Below, one piece after another: positions 1 through 8,815 of a DNA stretch of 64,000 nt (its first letter is position 1; every line of letters begins with the position of its first letter). Both the position numbers and the translations under genes were made by a program. Source of the stretch: Cytophagales bacterium. Lineage in GTDB: Bacteria; Bacteroidota; Bacteroidia; Cytophagales; Cytophagaceae. The stretch spans positions 1 to 64,000 of the forward strand of contig REBA01000009.1 of the NCBI GenBank assembly GCA_004294225.1, read 5' to 3'. The notes under the pieces are model-generated. The model did not search any database and had not been told where the DNA came from. It worked only from the letters and a program-made list of their open reading frames with translations.

Positions 1-15
1 CGCTAAAAAGAAATC

Positions 16-357
16 TCACCATAAAAACACCAAAAAAATAAAAACAAGGGTATTTTCAAGTATCCAATTGGCTAAATCGCTAGTTCCAATAAGAGTTGAC
101 AACCAAAATACCATAAAAATAAGCGTGAATTTGATATAAAATTGAGCATCGAAATGAAATGTTCCATAATTGTAAACTCTATCTATTTGTAGGGTACTGT
201 CTTGAAACCATAAGGCACTATGCCCAAATCCACTATACAATTCATCACCTGGTCCTACCGTTACAAGGTATATTTTAGTGTTGGAGCTAAGCATCTTAGC
301 TGGCAAAGTGAGTACAATAAAATATAGGGTTAAGAATAGGTAGAATGTTTTTTTCAT
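16..357 (-). CDS. Truncated Lnb N-terminal/DUF4105-like protein, probably broken
   Basis: Residues 1-20 are a signal peptide. Residues about 27-75 match the start of the Bacteroidota DUF4105 (Lnb N-terminal periplasmic) family, with the conserved run VGPGDELYSGFGHSALW followed by RVYNYGTF. After FYIKFT the family match stops and the rest is a hydrophobic stretch rich in F, L and I ending at a stop near residue 113. Full family members are several hundred residues long, so most of the domain and the C-terminal membrane part are missing. The start overlaps the rsmI stop by 4 bp (ATGA), suggesting an old operon. I infer a deletion or frameshift, possibly continued beyond the window edge. It may be non-functional. 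Confidence 0.55.
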   Translation of the reverse strand: MKKTFYLFLTLYFIVLTLPAKMLSSNTKIYLVTVGPGDELYSGFGHSALWFQDSTLQIDRVYNYGTFHFDAQFYIKFTLIFMVFWLSTLIGTSDLANWILENTLVFIFLVFLW

Positions 358-1046
358 TTGGTTTTTCCTTCTATTACGATGACAATTTCTCCTTTTATGG
401 TTTTATTAGTAAAGTAGGCAAGCACTTCTGTTGTGGTTCCAGTAATGGTTTCTTCAAACATTTTGGTAAGTTCTCTGGATACTGATATTCTTCGTTCTTC
501 GCCACAAAATTCTATCATTTGTTCTAGTGCTTTGATAAGCCTGTGGGGTGATTCATACACTATTACTGTTCTGTTTTCTTCGGCAATATTCTTAAAAGCA
601 GTTTGTCGGCCTTTCTTTTGTGGAAGAAAACCTTCAAAAATAAAGCTATCGCAAGCAAAACCAGAATTTACTAAAGCAGGAATAAGAGCTGTAGCACCAG
701 GAAGGCACTCTACTTCGATTCCATTGGCTAAACAGGCACGAACCAATAAAAATCCAGGGTCAGAAATACCAGGTGTTCCGGCATCTGTGATTAAGGCAAG
801 TTTTTCCCCGTTTTTAAATCGTTCTATTAATCTTTCTAAGGATTTGTGCTCGTTGAAAGCATGATAAGCGTGAACTTTGTTTACTATTTGATGATGTTTT
901 AGAAGTACAGAGCTTGTCCGAGTGTCTTCTGCTAGAATTCCATCTACAGCCTTGAGTACTTTAATAGCTCTAAGGGTGATATCATCAAGATTGCCGATAG
1001 GGGTGGGTACAAGGTATAGCGAAATATGGTCTCTCAGTGTACTCAA
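354..1046 (-). CDS. rsmI: 16S rRNA (cytidine1402-2'-O)-methyltransferase
   Basis: RsmI uses S-adenosylmethionine to methylate the ribose of C1402 in the decoding centre of 16S rRNA, in the cytoplasm. The protein has 230 residues, close to the family size for Bacteroidota. The N-terminal signature LYLVPTPIGNLDDITLRA, then AEDTRTSSVLLKHH, the glycine-rich ITDAGTPGISDPG and the later FEGFLPQKKGRQ and YESPHRL motifs are all present in the tetrapyrrole-methylase fold order. It is the upstream partner of the broken DUF4105 gene (4 bp overlap) and follows the DUF4286 gene by 12 bp, so the three are probably cotranscribed. No SD precedes the ATG. Confidence 0.96.
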   Translation of the reverse strand: MSTLRDHISLYLVPTPIGNLDDITLRAIKVLKAVDGILAEDTRTSSVLLKHHQIVNKVHAYHAFNEHKSLERLIERFKNGEKLALITDAGTPGISDPGFLLVRACLANGIEVECLPGATALIPALVNSGFACDSFIFEGFLPQKKGRQTAFKNIAEENRTVIVYESPHRLIKALEQMIEFCGEERRISVSRELTKMFEETITGTTTEVLAYFTNKTIKGEIVIVIEGKTK

Positions 1047-1058
1047 GAAATTGATGGC

Positions 1059-1367
1059 TTATGGTTGAACAGACGCTAAGATACTTCTAAATTCTACAAA
1101 CTTACCTTGAAACTGGCTATATATTTGCTCTAATTGAGGATTGAACAATTCGTGTTCATAGGTTTCAAAATCTTTCATTGATTCAAAAAATAATTGCAAA
1201 CTATAGGTTTCGCCATTGCCTTCTGCTTCTGTAAGCAATCTATAGAATTTTTGATCTTTTACTAAATCAGATTTTAATAGATTTGGGATATATTTATTTT
1301 TCATAGCATCCATCCATTCTATAGAGATATCAGTGTCTATATTGACAGTCATGTTGTATAATATCAT
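1059..1367 (-). CDS. DUF4286 family protein
   Basis: A 102-residue cytosolic protein that matches the small DUF4286 family of Bacteroidota: it begins ILYNMTVNIDTDI, has a central region with KFYRLLTEAEGNGETYSLQLF and ends FEFRSILASVQ-like (seen here as VEFRSILASV). The family looks like a ferredoxin-like alpha/beta dimer, resembling antibiotic-biosynthesis monooxygenase folds, but no function is established. It sits 12 bp upstream of rsmI on the same strand. I name the family only; no role can be read from the sequence. Confidence 0.85.
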   Translation of the reverse strand: MILYNMTVNIDTDISIEWMDAMKNKYIPNLLKSDLVKDQKFYRLLTEAEGNGETYSLQLFFESMKDFETYEHELFNPQLEQIYSQFQGKFVEFRSILASVQP

Positions 1368-1436
1368 TGTGGTATAAATGCAATCTTGACGATTAGTTTA
1401 TTATGAAATTTAATTGATTTAAAATTGTAATTAAAT

Positions 1437-1465
1437 AAAAAGACGGAATCCGTTTCCGTCTTTTT
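1437..1465 (-). terminator. Intrinsic terminator of the 33-residue microprotein gene
   Basis: A perfect 12-bp inverted repeat (AAAAAGACGGAA / TTCCGTCTTTTT) with a 5-nt loop. On the minus strand the stem ends in a T run and lies 27 nt after the stop codon of the microprotein, so it closes that unit before the DUF4286 gene starts at 1367. Confidence 0.85.
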
Positions 1466-1491
1466 ATTGAGAACCATAAATAGAATAAACT

Positions 1492-1593
1492 CTATTTACC
1501 CGCTTTTTTAGCAGCTTTAGCAGCTCTTTTCTCTTTTAAGCTTTTAGTGGGCTCTTTTTTTGTTTCTTTTTTTGCGTCTTGTGATTTTGACAT
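1492..1593 (-). CDS. Lysine/alanine-rich 33-residue microprotein with a full Shine-Dalgarno
   Basis: Short reading frame of 34 codons starting ATG TCA AAA TCA and ending in TAG. The product begins MSKSQDAKKETKKEP and ends in a K/A/R helix-like tail (EKRAAKAAKKAGK); about 13 of 33 residues are Lys or Arg, and there is no hydrophobic segment, so it is probably a cytosolic nucleic-acid or ribosome-associated peptide (inference). Support for it being real: a 10-nt SD (AGAAAGGAGG, 1599-1608) 5 nt before the ATG, a candidate promoter at 1651-1680 and a terminator at 1437-1465, giving one compact transcription unit. I do not recognise a named family. It contrasts with every other gene here, none of which has such an SD. 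Confidence 0.75.
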   Translation of the reverse strand: MSKSQDAKKETKKEPTKSLKEKRAAKAAKKAGK

Positions 1594-1598
1594 ATTTT

Positions 1599-1608
1599 CC
1601 TCCTTTCT
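1599..1608 (-). promoter_or_regulatory. Exceptionally strong Shine-Dalgarno for the microprotein
   Basis: Minus-strand AGAAAGGAGG is complementary over 10 nt to the usual 3' end of Bacteroidota 16S rRNA (CCUCCUUUCU), with a 5-nt spacer to the ATG. Bacteroidota ribosomes normally hide the anti-SD, and the other starts in this window are A/T-rich without SD, so this site decides the start and may be regulatory. Confidence 0.85.
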
Positions 1609-1650
1609 TAAGGGTGTATTTAATTGTTCAATTATAATTATTTATTTCTT

Positions 1651-1680
1651 AAAATTTATAATTACTAATTGTTTTTTCAA
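1651..1680 (-). promoter_or_regulatory. Candidate promoter of the microprotein gene
   Basis: Minus strand TTG (1678-1680), 19-nt spacer, TAAATTTT (1651-1658): seven of eight positions of the Bacteroidota -7 element TAnnTTTG, with correct -33 spacing. It predicts a leader of about 50 nt that contains the SD. Confidence 0.55.
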
Positions 1681-1756
1681 AAACAAATTAAAGCATTTTT
1701 AATAATTCTTTGTGAAAGAGTTTTATTATGTAAATTAGAATTCTCTATTTTTGAAT

Positions 1757-2377
1757 ATGAATATAACCTTATTTTTGATTTTGGCTTCTGTGGGAGCTAG
1801 TTTTTACGCTTGGAATAACCCAACGGTATATGCTAATTGGATGCTTAATCCTTATTTGATTCAGAAAAAAAATCAATATTATCGTTTTCTTACTTCTGGG
1901 TTTATTCATGCAGATTATATGCATTTATTTTTTAACATGTTTTCTTTATATGCCATTGGAAGTACTTTAGAGACTTATTTTGACATGGCTTTTGGAGGAA
2001 CTTCTAATTATTATTTTTTAGGATTGTACCTTGGAGGAATGGTCTTGGCAGATTTGCCTACTTTTTTTAAAGAGAAGAAAAATTCAAGTTACAACTCTTT
2101 AGGAGCTTCTGGTGCTGTATCTGCAGTGATATTTTCTTTTATTATGATTGCTCCCACTCAGACTTTGAGCATTAATTTTATTCCTATGCCTGCATTTCTC
2201 TTTGGGGCATTGTATTTAGGAATCTCTTATTATCAGGCACAACGTTCTTTGGATAATATTAATCATGATGCCCATTTTTATGGTGCGATGTATGGAATAT
2301 TGTATAGTGCTTTATTGATACCTGGCTGCTTGGTTAATTTTATGAATGATTTGTTGAGCTGGAGATTGCCTTTTTAA
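1757..2377 (+). CDS. Rhomboid family intramembrane serine protease
   Basis: Polytopic membrane protein of 206 residues counted from the ATG at 1757 (a TTG two codons upstream is in frame but less likely). The rhomboid catalytic pair is visible: Ser118 in LGASGAVSA and His173 in NHDAHFYG. The first transmembrane segment is followed by the family-typical FLTSGFIHADYMHLFFNMFSL, where N and the HxxxN-like region line the oxyanion site. It is expected to cut transmembrane substrates within the inner membrane; the substrate is unknown. It converges on the T9SS type B gene, with 23 bp between the two stops and no terminator visible. Confidence 0.93.
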   Translation: MNITLFLILASVGASFYAWNNPTVYANWMLNPYLIQKKNQYYRFLTSGFIHADYMHLFFNMFSLYAIGSTLETYFDMAFGGTSNYYFLGLYLGGMVLADLPTFFKEKKNSSYNSLGASGAVSAVIFSFIMIAPTQTLSINFIPMPAFLFGALYLGISYYQAQRSLDNINHDAHFYGAMYGILYSALLIPGCLVNFMNDLLSWRLPF

Positions 2378-2400
2378 GAGGATTTAGTTTTTCTATTAAA

Positions 2401-5400
2401 TTATCTAATAAGATTAATACTTCCAGACAAGGATTGAAGTATTCCTTTTTCATTTTTGTATTTGATTTGCCAAGGATAAACTCCAGTAGGAATAATCTTC
2501 CCAAATGACGTTCCATCCCAAGCTTGGCTTGCATTATTGCTTTGAAATATAATTTCTCCCCAACGATTATAAATGCTTATTTCTTCAAGGTTAGTTTTGT
2601 TGAGCAAGATTTCAAAATAATCGTTTATCCCATCTTGATTTGGGGAAAAACTTTTTGGTACAAATATTCCAGAATTGCAATTATTCCTTAGGTTTAGGCT
2701 GTCTTTTGTTTCACACTTAGAGTTTCTGACGGTGATATAATAGGTGCCATATTCATTTACCTTGTTTTGAGGTATAGGTTTATTCTGAAACAATATTTTG
2801 TAGTCATTAGAACTAGTCAATATTAGAGTATCTAACATTAAACTATCTTGCTCAAAACATATATTTATTTCATTGGATTTGAATTTTAATGGAGTCTTTG
2901 GCCATATATATACATTATGTTCAGTTTCTACAAAACAGTTGTATTCATTGAATCCTTTTACATAGTAGATTTGATTTTGAGTTGGAAAATCTATAAAGAA
3001 ATCTTCTGTGCTTATATTGCCATTGTTCCAACTGTATTCTTTTGCTCCAATAGCACGAATTAGTAATTGTTCGCCTTCACATAAACTGTCTTCCCCTGTC
3101 AATGATAAAGATGGCTTGGGGAATACTTTGATTTGAATACTTTCTTCGTTTTTACAATTGTTTAAAAGCGATGTAAAGGTAATAATTTCGTCTTGGTTAG
3201 GTTTTAGAATCTGAAAACGGCTTGTACTGATATTATTGGGGGTTGAATGACTTGTCCATAAATAGGAATAGGACGGGTTTAGTGTGAAGATGATTGAATC
3301 GCCAAGACATAATGTTGTGTCAGAAGTTTGTTTCTTTGGTGCTTCTTTGATATTTATCATTAAGTTTTCTTCTTTTTGACATGGGTTGTTTTGTTCTGAA
3401 ATTTTTAGAATAAAGTACTGAGTTCTTAATCCAGGATATCCTTGTTTATACCATGTAGGAGAATTGTTGGGCTTGTCTAAGGCAAAAAAAGGTATCCATT
3501 GGTAGCGGTAGTTATCATTTGGAAGCTTTTCTGGTCCAATGAGGATTGAGTCGTTTTCGCAAAGGTTATAATTGTTTGGAAAAGGGTTTGTAATAATGGG
3601 TTTTCCGCTATTGATGAAAATAGTATCTATATAAATACAGCCGTTTATAGATGCTTCTACGATTATACTATCGTTTATTCCAGAGGAAATAGTTTGAGAA
3701 AAATTTTGAGGATTGGTAAATAAGTTACTTGGTTTCCAAGTATAATTAAAAGAGGGGTTAAGACTAATTTTGTAGGATGTTGTGGCACAGAATATAGTGT
3801 CTTTGCCTAATCCAAAAACAGGCAAAGGTAAAATTTTAATAAATATACTATCTTCTAACTTACATGGATTATTCGGAGCTGAAGTGGTTAGAACATAGGT
3901 GTTGTATTGTGTTTGTGCTTTGTATAATGGGCGGCTTATATTTTGGTTTGATATTCCTTGTGCAATATTCCAAGCATAGATATAATTTATATTGGGCTGT
4001 GGACCTATAGAAATGGTATCGTTTTCGCAGATGCTGAGTTTCTTCTGAAAGTCATTATTAATAATTTTTGTTCCGTACCGAATATTTATAGTGTCTGATG
4101 TCATACAAAAGTTGGCATCAATTGTTTCTACAATGTATGTCCCGGGATTTTCAGCTACTAGACTGGGCAGATTGATGTCTATATCATCGTTCCATCGATA
4201 ATAGATGTATTTTTGATTAAAGGCATTTAAGGTAAATGGAGTATATGCTTCGGCACAAATGGTGGTGTCATTACCAATCTTTGGTTTCACAGGTGGTTCA
4301 AACTTTACCCATACAGAATCGCTTGCAAAGCATTCTTCGGTTTGTTTTTGTACATAATACATTCCTGGCTTTTTAGCATAAATAAATACTTTATTACTGA
4401 TATTGATTTTACCTCCAATTCCATTTTCTTTGAATGACCATTGATAATCACTTCCTCCAGCACCTGCAAAGAGGTACACAGAATCTCCTCTGCAACCTAC
4501 ATTAGCCGTATCTGGAAGTTTTAGGTCTATAAAATTGGTAAAGTAGGCCAACTTACCTGTTTCGGGTGCTGATGATACCATGGCAGCGTGAAAGTTTTGA
4601 GCGTTGTTGATTTCAGCTTTAAAAAATATTAAAGAGGTATTATCACCGTAACCAGTTCCTAAAAGACTTTTTCTAAAATCTGCAAGGCTTGCCCCTGCGA
4701 AGGTATATGGTGTTATGTCAAAAAAGCCATATTTCCATTCACCACTAGTATTTGGTACGTCTTTGAAGTCGGTAGCTTTTATAGGGAATTGATAAGGGAG
4801 AAATGAATTTGAAGTGTATTGATTAAAATTATTCTCCCCACCTTTCTTTACGAATAGCATAAACCCATATTTGGATTTATAGAAATTGTGATTGGGCTTG
4901 TTAAGGATATCAGGAACTGTTACAGCATAGTCGGTGGGTAGAAATGTTCTGATACTTTTATTGCCATTGCAATTAATACTTGGTACCAAAGCACCACCTG
5001 GTTGATTGCCCATTCCGGATATTTGATAGACATAAACAGGATTGCTACATTTTACATATTCTGCATCTGTAGCATTTGGAAATATTCGATCATAGGATTG
5101 ACCCGCATTTAGGGTTGCAACAATAGTACCTCCAATATTAATTTCTGTATTGTCATAAACAGCGGTAATAAAATATCTATCTAAGGAGGTGTAGTTTCCC
5201 AAAGCATCTGTATCTCCATACCTTCCTCTTACTAAGATGTATTCACTCCCGATAACTTCTACAGGGATTAGTTGATCGCCGTTAAGGTCAGTAAGATTAT
5301 TGTCATACTTTACTTCATAATTAGTCATGGTTACTGCTATCGGTTTATTAGACTTAATTATTGTGCCAAATAACCTTTGATTTCTTAAGTAAGAGGCAGC

Positions 5401-6015
5401 ACTAACACGATAAGTTTGCCCTCTCGTCATTGAAACTGCGAAGGGCTTTCCAGCAGGGTTTCCATTTTTTAAATTATTAGAAGGGGTAATAATTACAGCA
5501 GTGTTGTTTTCTGTAGCGACAATATCTAATGTGGAACCTTCTCCACTAAGGTCATTGTCCCAAACATCCTGAAAAGGAACTACAAAGGTTGTTCCTAGTC
5601 CATTGAACCCTTTCATTGAGAAGATGTCTGAAGAAGATGGATTAGTTATTTCATAAAAGCAAGTTGATGGCTTAGATACTGTAAAGTTTACAGCCATGCG
5701 GCTAAGGTCTTTAAATTGATTGCGGTCAAAAAAAAGGCTATTAAAACTCCAACCATATTGAATTCCTTCCATTATCATTGCTCCCCAAGCTCTAATACCA
5801 TTTTTAACTTTTCCTTTATTATCGGTATAGAATCTTTGGTGGTAATAGCTCCCTGCTCCTGGATATGAAGAGCTTAGTTTGAAATGAGTAATATTATTAT
5901 TTGGTTTGCTGTATAGATCTGGTAGGGCTATCCAAAAAGCAGTATCTATCTGAGCTCTAGATTTGGTGTTTGCCAGAAGTATTACTAGAAAGAGATATAA
6001 GAATGCTTTTTTCAT
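2401..6015 (-). CDS. Large T9SS type B surface protein with IgGFc-binding-like N-terminal region
   Basis: Secreted protein of 1204 residues. Residues 1-22 are a signal peptide ending SRAQ. About residues 120-480 resemble the IgGFc_binding domain found in many Bacteroidota surface proteins (GTTFVVPFQDVWDND, DIVATENNTAVIITP, RGQTYRV). The middle is a series of Ig/PKD-like modules, each ending in short repeats such as CENDTISIGP and CENDSILIGP. Residues 1116-1204 are a gliding-motility-type CHU_C/type B sorting domain (VPKSFSPNQDGINDYFEI, YNRWGEIIF, AWDGT, GVYPWQI). It should cross the outer membrane through T9SS and stay at the surface or be shed; adhesion is a reasonable but unproved role. It is monocistronic and divergent from the MerR gene. 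Confidence 0.9.
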   Translation of the reverse strand: MKKAFLYLFLVILLANTKSRAQIDTAFWIALPDLYSKPNNNITHFKLSSSYPGAGSYYHQRFYTDNKGKVKNGIRAWGAMIMEGIQYGWSFNSLFFDRNQFKDLSRMAVNFTVSKPSTCFYEITNPSSSDIFSMKGFNGLGTTFVVPFQDVWDNDLSGEGSTLDIVATENNTAVIITPSNNLKNGNPAGKPFAVSMTRGQTYRVSAASYLRNQRLFGTIIKSNKPIAVTMTNYEVKYDNNLTDLNGDQLIPVEVIGSEYILVRGRYGDTDALGNYTSLDRYFITAVYDNTEINIGGTIVATLNAGQSYDRIFPNATDAEYVKCSNPVYVYQISGMGNQPGGALVPSINCNGNKSIRTFLPTDYAVTVPDILNKPNHNFYKSKYGFMLFVKKGGENNFNQYTSNSFLPYQFPIKATDFKDVPNTSGEWKYGFFDITPYTFAGASLADFRKSLLGTGYGDNTSLIFFKAEINNAQNFHAAMVSSAPETGKLAYFTNFIDLKLPDTANVGCRGDSVYLFAGAGGSDYQWSFKENGIGGKINISNKVFIYAKKPGMYYVQKQTEECFASDSVWVKFEPPVKPKIGNDTTICAEAYTPFTLNAFNQKYIYYRWNDDIDINLPSLVAENPGTYIVETIDANFCMTSDTINIRYGTKIINNDFQKKLSICENDTISIGPQPNINYIYAWNIAQGISNQNISRPLYKAQTQYNTYVLTTSAPNNPCKLEDSIFIKILPLPVFGLGKDTIFCATTSYKISLNPSFNYTWKPSNLFTNPQNFSQTISSGINDSIIVEASINGCIYIDTIFINSGKPIITNPFPNNYNLCENDSILIGPEKLPNDNYRYQWIPFFALDKPNNSPTWYKQGYPGLRTQYFILKISEQNNPCQKEENLMINIKEAPKKQTSDTTLCLGDSIIFTLNPSYSYLWTSHSTPNNISTSRFQILKPNQDEIITFTSLLNNCKNEESIQIKVFPKPSLSLTGEDSLCEGEQLLIRAIGAKEYSWNNGNISTEDFFIDFPTQNQIYYVKGFNEYNCFVETEHNVYIWPKTPLKFKSNEINICFEQDSLMLDTLILTSSNDYKILFQNKPIPQNKVNEYGTYYITVRNSKCETKDSLNLRNNCNSGIFVPKSFSPNQDGINDYFEILLNKTNLEEISIYNRWGEIIFQSNNASQAWDGTSFGKIIPTGVYPWQIKYKNEKGILQSLSGSINLIR

Positions 6016-6173
6016 TTTTGATTCTATTCTTTATTCCTAAAAAGCTATTTATGTAATATTTCTTGTGACTGTTTTTTATAAAGATGGTTTTTATTCATAA
6101 TGTGTCAAAGATTTGGGGAAAATCTTTTAATATCTTTTCAAATACATTATTTTGTGAATAAAATAAAATTCAA

Positions 6174-6533
6174 ATGAGCGAAACTTCGGATTCTAATTCA
6201 CTTTCTAAAAAGTATTATTCTATAGGCGAAGTGGCGGAGATGTTTAATGTAGCTACATCGCTTATTCGTTTTTGGCAATCGGAGTTTGAAATTATTAATC
6301 CTCAGAAAAGCAAAACAGGCTTGAGGCAATTTACGCCTGAAGATATAGAGAATATAAGATTAGTTTATCATCTGGTCAAAGAAAAAGGCTTTACATTGCA
6401 AGGTGCAAAAGATGCTTTGAAACAGAGTAAGAAGAAAGTAAAAACGCAAATGGAAATGCTTGAATCGCTCAAAAAAATAAGAAGCTTCTTGGTCGATATG
6501 CGAAATACCTTACCAACAGACCCAAGTTTGTAA
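6174..6533 (+). CDS. MerR family transcriptional regulator
   Basis: A 119-residue protein with an N-terminal MerR winged helix at about residues 13-80: KYYSIGEVAEMFNVATSLIRFWQSEF then GLRQFTPEDIENIRLVYHLVKEKGFTLQGAKDALK, followed by a short coiled dimerisation helix. No effector-binding domain or metal-binding cysteines follow, which fits the short Bacteroidota MerR group that lies beside housekeeping genes. It is divergent from the T9SS type B gene and 115 bp upstream of ppk1. Its targets cannot be read from the sequence. Confidence 0.92.
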   Translation: MSETSDSNSLSKKYYSIGEVAEMFNVATSLIRFWQSEFEIINPQKSKTGLRQFTPEDIENIRLVYHLVKEKGFTLQGAKDALKQSKKKVKTQMEMLESLKKIRSFLVDMRNTLPTDPSL

Positions 6534-6575
6534 TTTTTATAATTCCCTATTTTATCAAATTGTTAAGTTATTTTT

Positions 6576-6610
6576 TTGTTATTTAAGTAAGAAATTAAGT
6601 GATACTTTTG
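6576..6610 (+). promoter_or_regulatory. Candidate promoter of ppk1
   Basis: TTG (6576-6578) in a T-rich run, a 24-nt spacer that is slightly long, and a perfect -7 element TACTTTTG (6603-6610). The predicted leader to the GTG at 6648 is about 30 nt. Confidence 0.5.
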
Positions 6611-6647
6611 CAAATTGTATTGTTTAATAAAAACATAAATTGAATCA

Positions 6648-8813
6648 GTGTCAAATCATAACTTTATTACAAAATATATTTGGAAGCCAATAAAAGAGAT
6701 TTTAAGCCATAGAAATCTTCTTTCTCTGTTAAAAAAGAAAGATACTTTTATTGATTCTAGTAAATACATCAGTAGAGACCTTAGTTGGATGAAATTCAAC
6801 GAGAGGGTTTTAGACCAATCTTTCAATCCTCAAAGGACTTTATTAGAACGATTGAAGTTTTTGGCAATTACTGCGTCTAACTTAGATGAATTTTTTCAGA
6901 TTAGGGTAGGCAGTTTGTATAATTACATAGATTACGGTAAAGTAAGAATAGATTATACAGGGCTTAGAGAAGAGCCTTTTAGAAAAATCTTATTTACAGA
7001 AATCTCAGATTTTCACGAGCAGCAAGACGCACATTTCATGAATAATCTAAGACCATTGTTTGAGACGAATGGCTTTATGATTTCAAGTATTACTGCCCTA
7101 ACACCTAAAGAGCAAGATGTTTTGGATAAATATTTTCACAAAACTATATATCCTATGCTCACTCCAATGGTATATGATGGGCATCATTCATTTCCTATTT
7201 TATTAAATAAGGTGCTTATTTTTGGGGTGGTGAGCAATAATGTCAATCAGAAGCGGCTTTCCTTTGTGCAGATTCCTCAAAACCTACCAAGGTTCTTTGA
7301 AATTAAAAGAGAAGGTAGAATATTATTTATTCCAATTGAAGAAATTATCCGTTGGAAATTATTTACACTCTATAAAAACGTAGAAATCCAATCTATCAAT
7401 TTATTTAGAATTACTAGAAATGGCGATTTTTCTTTGGAAGAAAGTGATGATATGGAGTCTAGGTATATAGATGAAATCAAAAGGAAGTTAAAAACACGTC
7501 AGACGGGAAGGGTAGTAAGGATTGAAATAGAAAAAGGATATCCTCAATGGATGATGAATATTTTAGAAGAAAAGTTAGAGTTAGATAAGTTCAATGTATT
7601 CTCCACAGATTCTTTAATTGATTATACCTCTTTATGGCACATTGTAAAACATAAAGAATTAAACTTTAAAGAAGAGTCTTTTGAAGTAGTATCACCACTA
7701 AGTTACAGGCCTTCTTCACCGATACCTTTATTAGAATATTTAAAACAAAGAGATGTATTGTTGCATCATCCTTATAACTCTATCGAGCCTTTTATGGAAT
7801 TGATAGAACAGGCTGCCGACGACCCTTTTGTACTTTCTATTAAAATAACCATTTATAGGTTAGCCAAACAATCAAGAATTGCAGATGCACTGCTCAAAGC
7901 CGCTGAAAATGGCAAACACGTTTCTGTATTATTTGAAGTAAAAGCTAGGTTTGATGAAGAAAATAATATTAATCAAGCTCAGAGGCTACAAAAAGCAGGC
8001 TGTTTTGTAATTTATGGAGTGAGTAATTACAAGACCCATACCAAGCTATGCTTGATTGTACGTAAAGAAGATGATGATAAAGTGACTCGCTATGTTCATT
8101 TATCTAGTGGTAATTATAACGAGGTTACCTCTAAATTGTATACTGATATTAGTTTGCTGACCACACAAGAAAGTTATGCGAACGATGTGAGCGAGTTTTT
8201 TAATGCCATTACAGGGCATTCTAAGCCTCAAAAATACACTAATCTATTGACAGCTCCTGGTGATATGAGAGATGGTTTAATCCATTTGATTAATAAAGAA
8301 GCCGAGAATGCAATAAACAAACTGCCTTCTGGTATTGTGATTAAAATCAACTCTTTACAAGATTTAGAGGTGATTAATGCACTTTATAGAGCATCAAGTG
8401 CAGGCGTAAAAATAAAACTGATTGTAAGAGGAATGTGTTGCCTAAAGCCAGGCAAAAAAGGCTTAAGCGAAAATATTACTGTAAAATCTATAGTTGGAGA
8501 TTTCTTAGAACACTCTAGGGTTTATTATTTTCATAATCTGGGTAATCCACTTGTGTATGGAGGTAGTGCTGATGTAATGGTAAGAAGTCTAGATCGTAGG
8601 ATAGAATCTTTATATCTTATCATTGACCCATTCTTAAAGCAAGAAGCTATCAATATTTTATTCTATAATCTAAAAGACAATGCTAACTCCTATTATTTAC
8701 AAGAAGATAGTAGGTATACCAAAGATACAGTTTCAGAAAAAGATAATTTTAGTATTCACAAAGAATTTTTTAAAGTTTCTGAAGCCGATATTCAATTGGC
8801 CAAATTATTTTAA
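6648..8813 (+). CDS. ppk1: Polyphosphate kinase 1
   Basis: Transfers the gamma-phosphate of ATP to growing inorganic polyphosphate, reversibly; usually membrane-associated. The product has 721 residues, normal for the family. The N-terminal domain carries SRDLSWMKFNERVLDQS and LKFLAITASNLDEFFQIRVG. Of the catalytic histidines, His464 lies in KTHTKLCLI (phosphorylated residue in characterised enzymes) and His622 in EHSRVYYF. The HLSSGNYN and GSADVMVRSLDRRIE motifs are present. The start is GTG; no in-frame ATG is suitable and the leader has no SD. The nadR-like gene follows with a 2-bp gap, so the two are likely cotranscribed. Confidence 0.97.
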   Translation: MSNHNFITKYIWKPIKEILSHRNLLSLLKKKDTFIDSSKYISRDLSWMKFNERVLDQSFNPQRTLLERLKFLAITASNLDEFFQIRVGSLYNYIDYGKVRIDYTGLREEPFRKILFTEISDFHEQQDAHFMNNLRPLFETNGFMISSITALTPKEQDVLDKYFHKTIYPMLTPMVYDGHHSFPILLNKVLIFGVVSNNVNQKRLSFVQIPQNLPRFFEIKREGRILFIPIEEIIRWKLFTLYKNVEIQSINLFRITRNGDFSLEESDDMESRYIDEIKRKLKTRQTGRVVRIEIEKGYPQWMMNILEEKLELDKFNVFSTDSLIDYTSLWHIVKHKELNFKEESFEVVSPLSYRPSSPIPLLEYLKQRDVLLHHPYNSIEPFMELIEQAADDPFVLSIKITIYRLAKQSRIADALLKAAENGKHVSVLFEVKARFDEENNINQAQRLQKAGCFVIYGVSNYKTHTKLCLIVRKEDDDKVTRYVHLSSGNYNEVTSKLYTDISLLTTQESYANDVSEFFNAITGHSKPQKYTNLLTAPGDMRDGLIHLINKEAENAINKLPSGIVIKINSLQDLEVINALYRASSAGVKIKLIVRGMCCLKPGKKGLSENITVKSIVGDFLEHSRVYYFHNLGNPLVYGGSADVMVRSLDRRIESLYLIIDPFLKQEAINILFYNLKDNANSYYLQEDSRYTKDTVSEKDNFSIHKEFFKVSEADIQLAKLF

Positions 8814-8815
8814 AA

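Noticed and set aside
433-864. 143-residue plus-strand frame opposite rsmI
   Set aside because: It is the antisense shadow of the highly conserved rsmI frame; no initiation or family support.
1746-1753. TATTTTTG (-7-like) immediately before the rhomboid ATG
   Set aside because: It is only 3 nt from the ATG, which would place transcription start at or after the start codon, and there is no -33 TTG within the normal distance.
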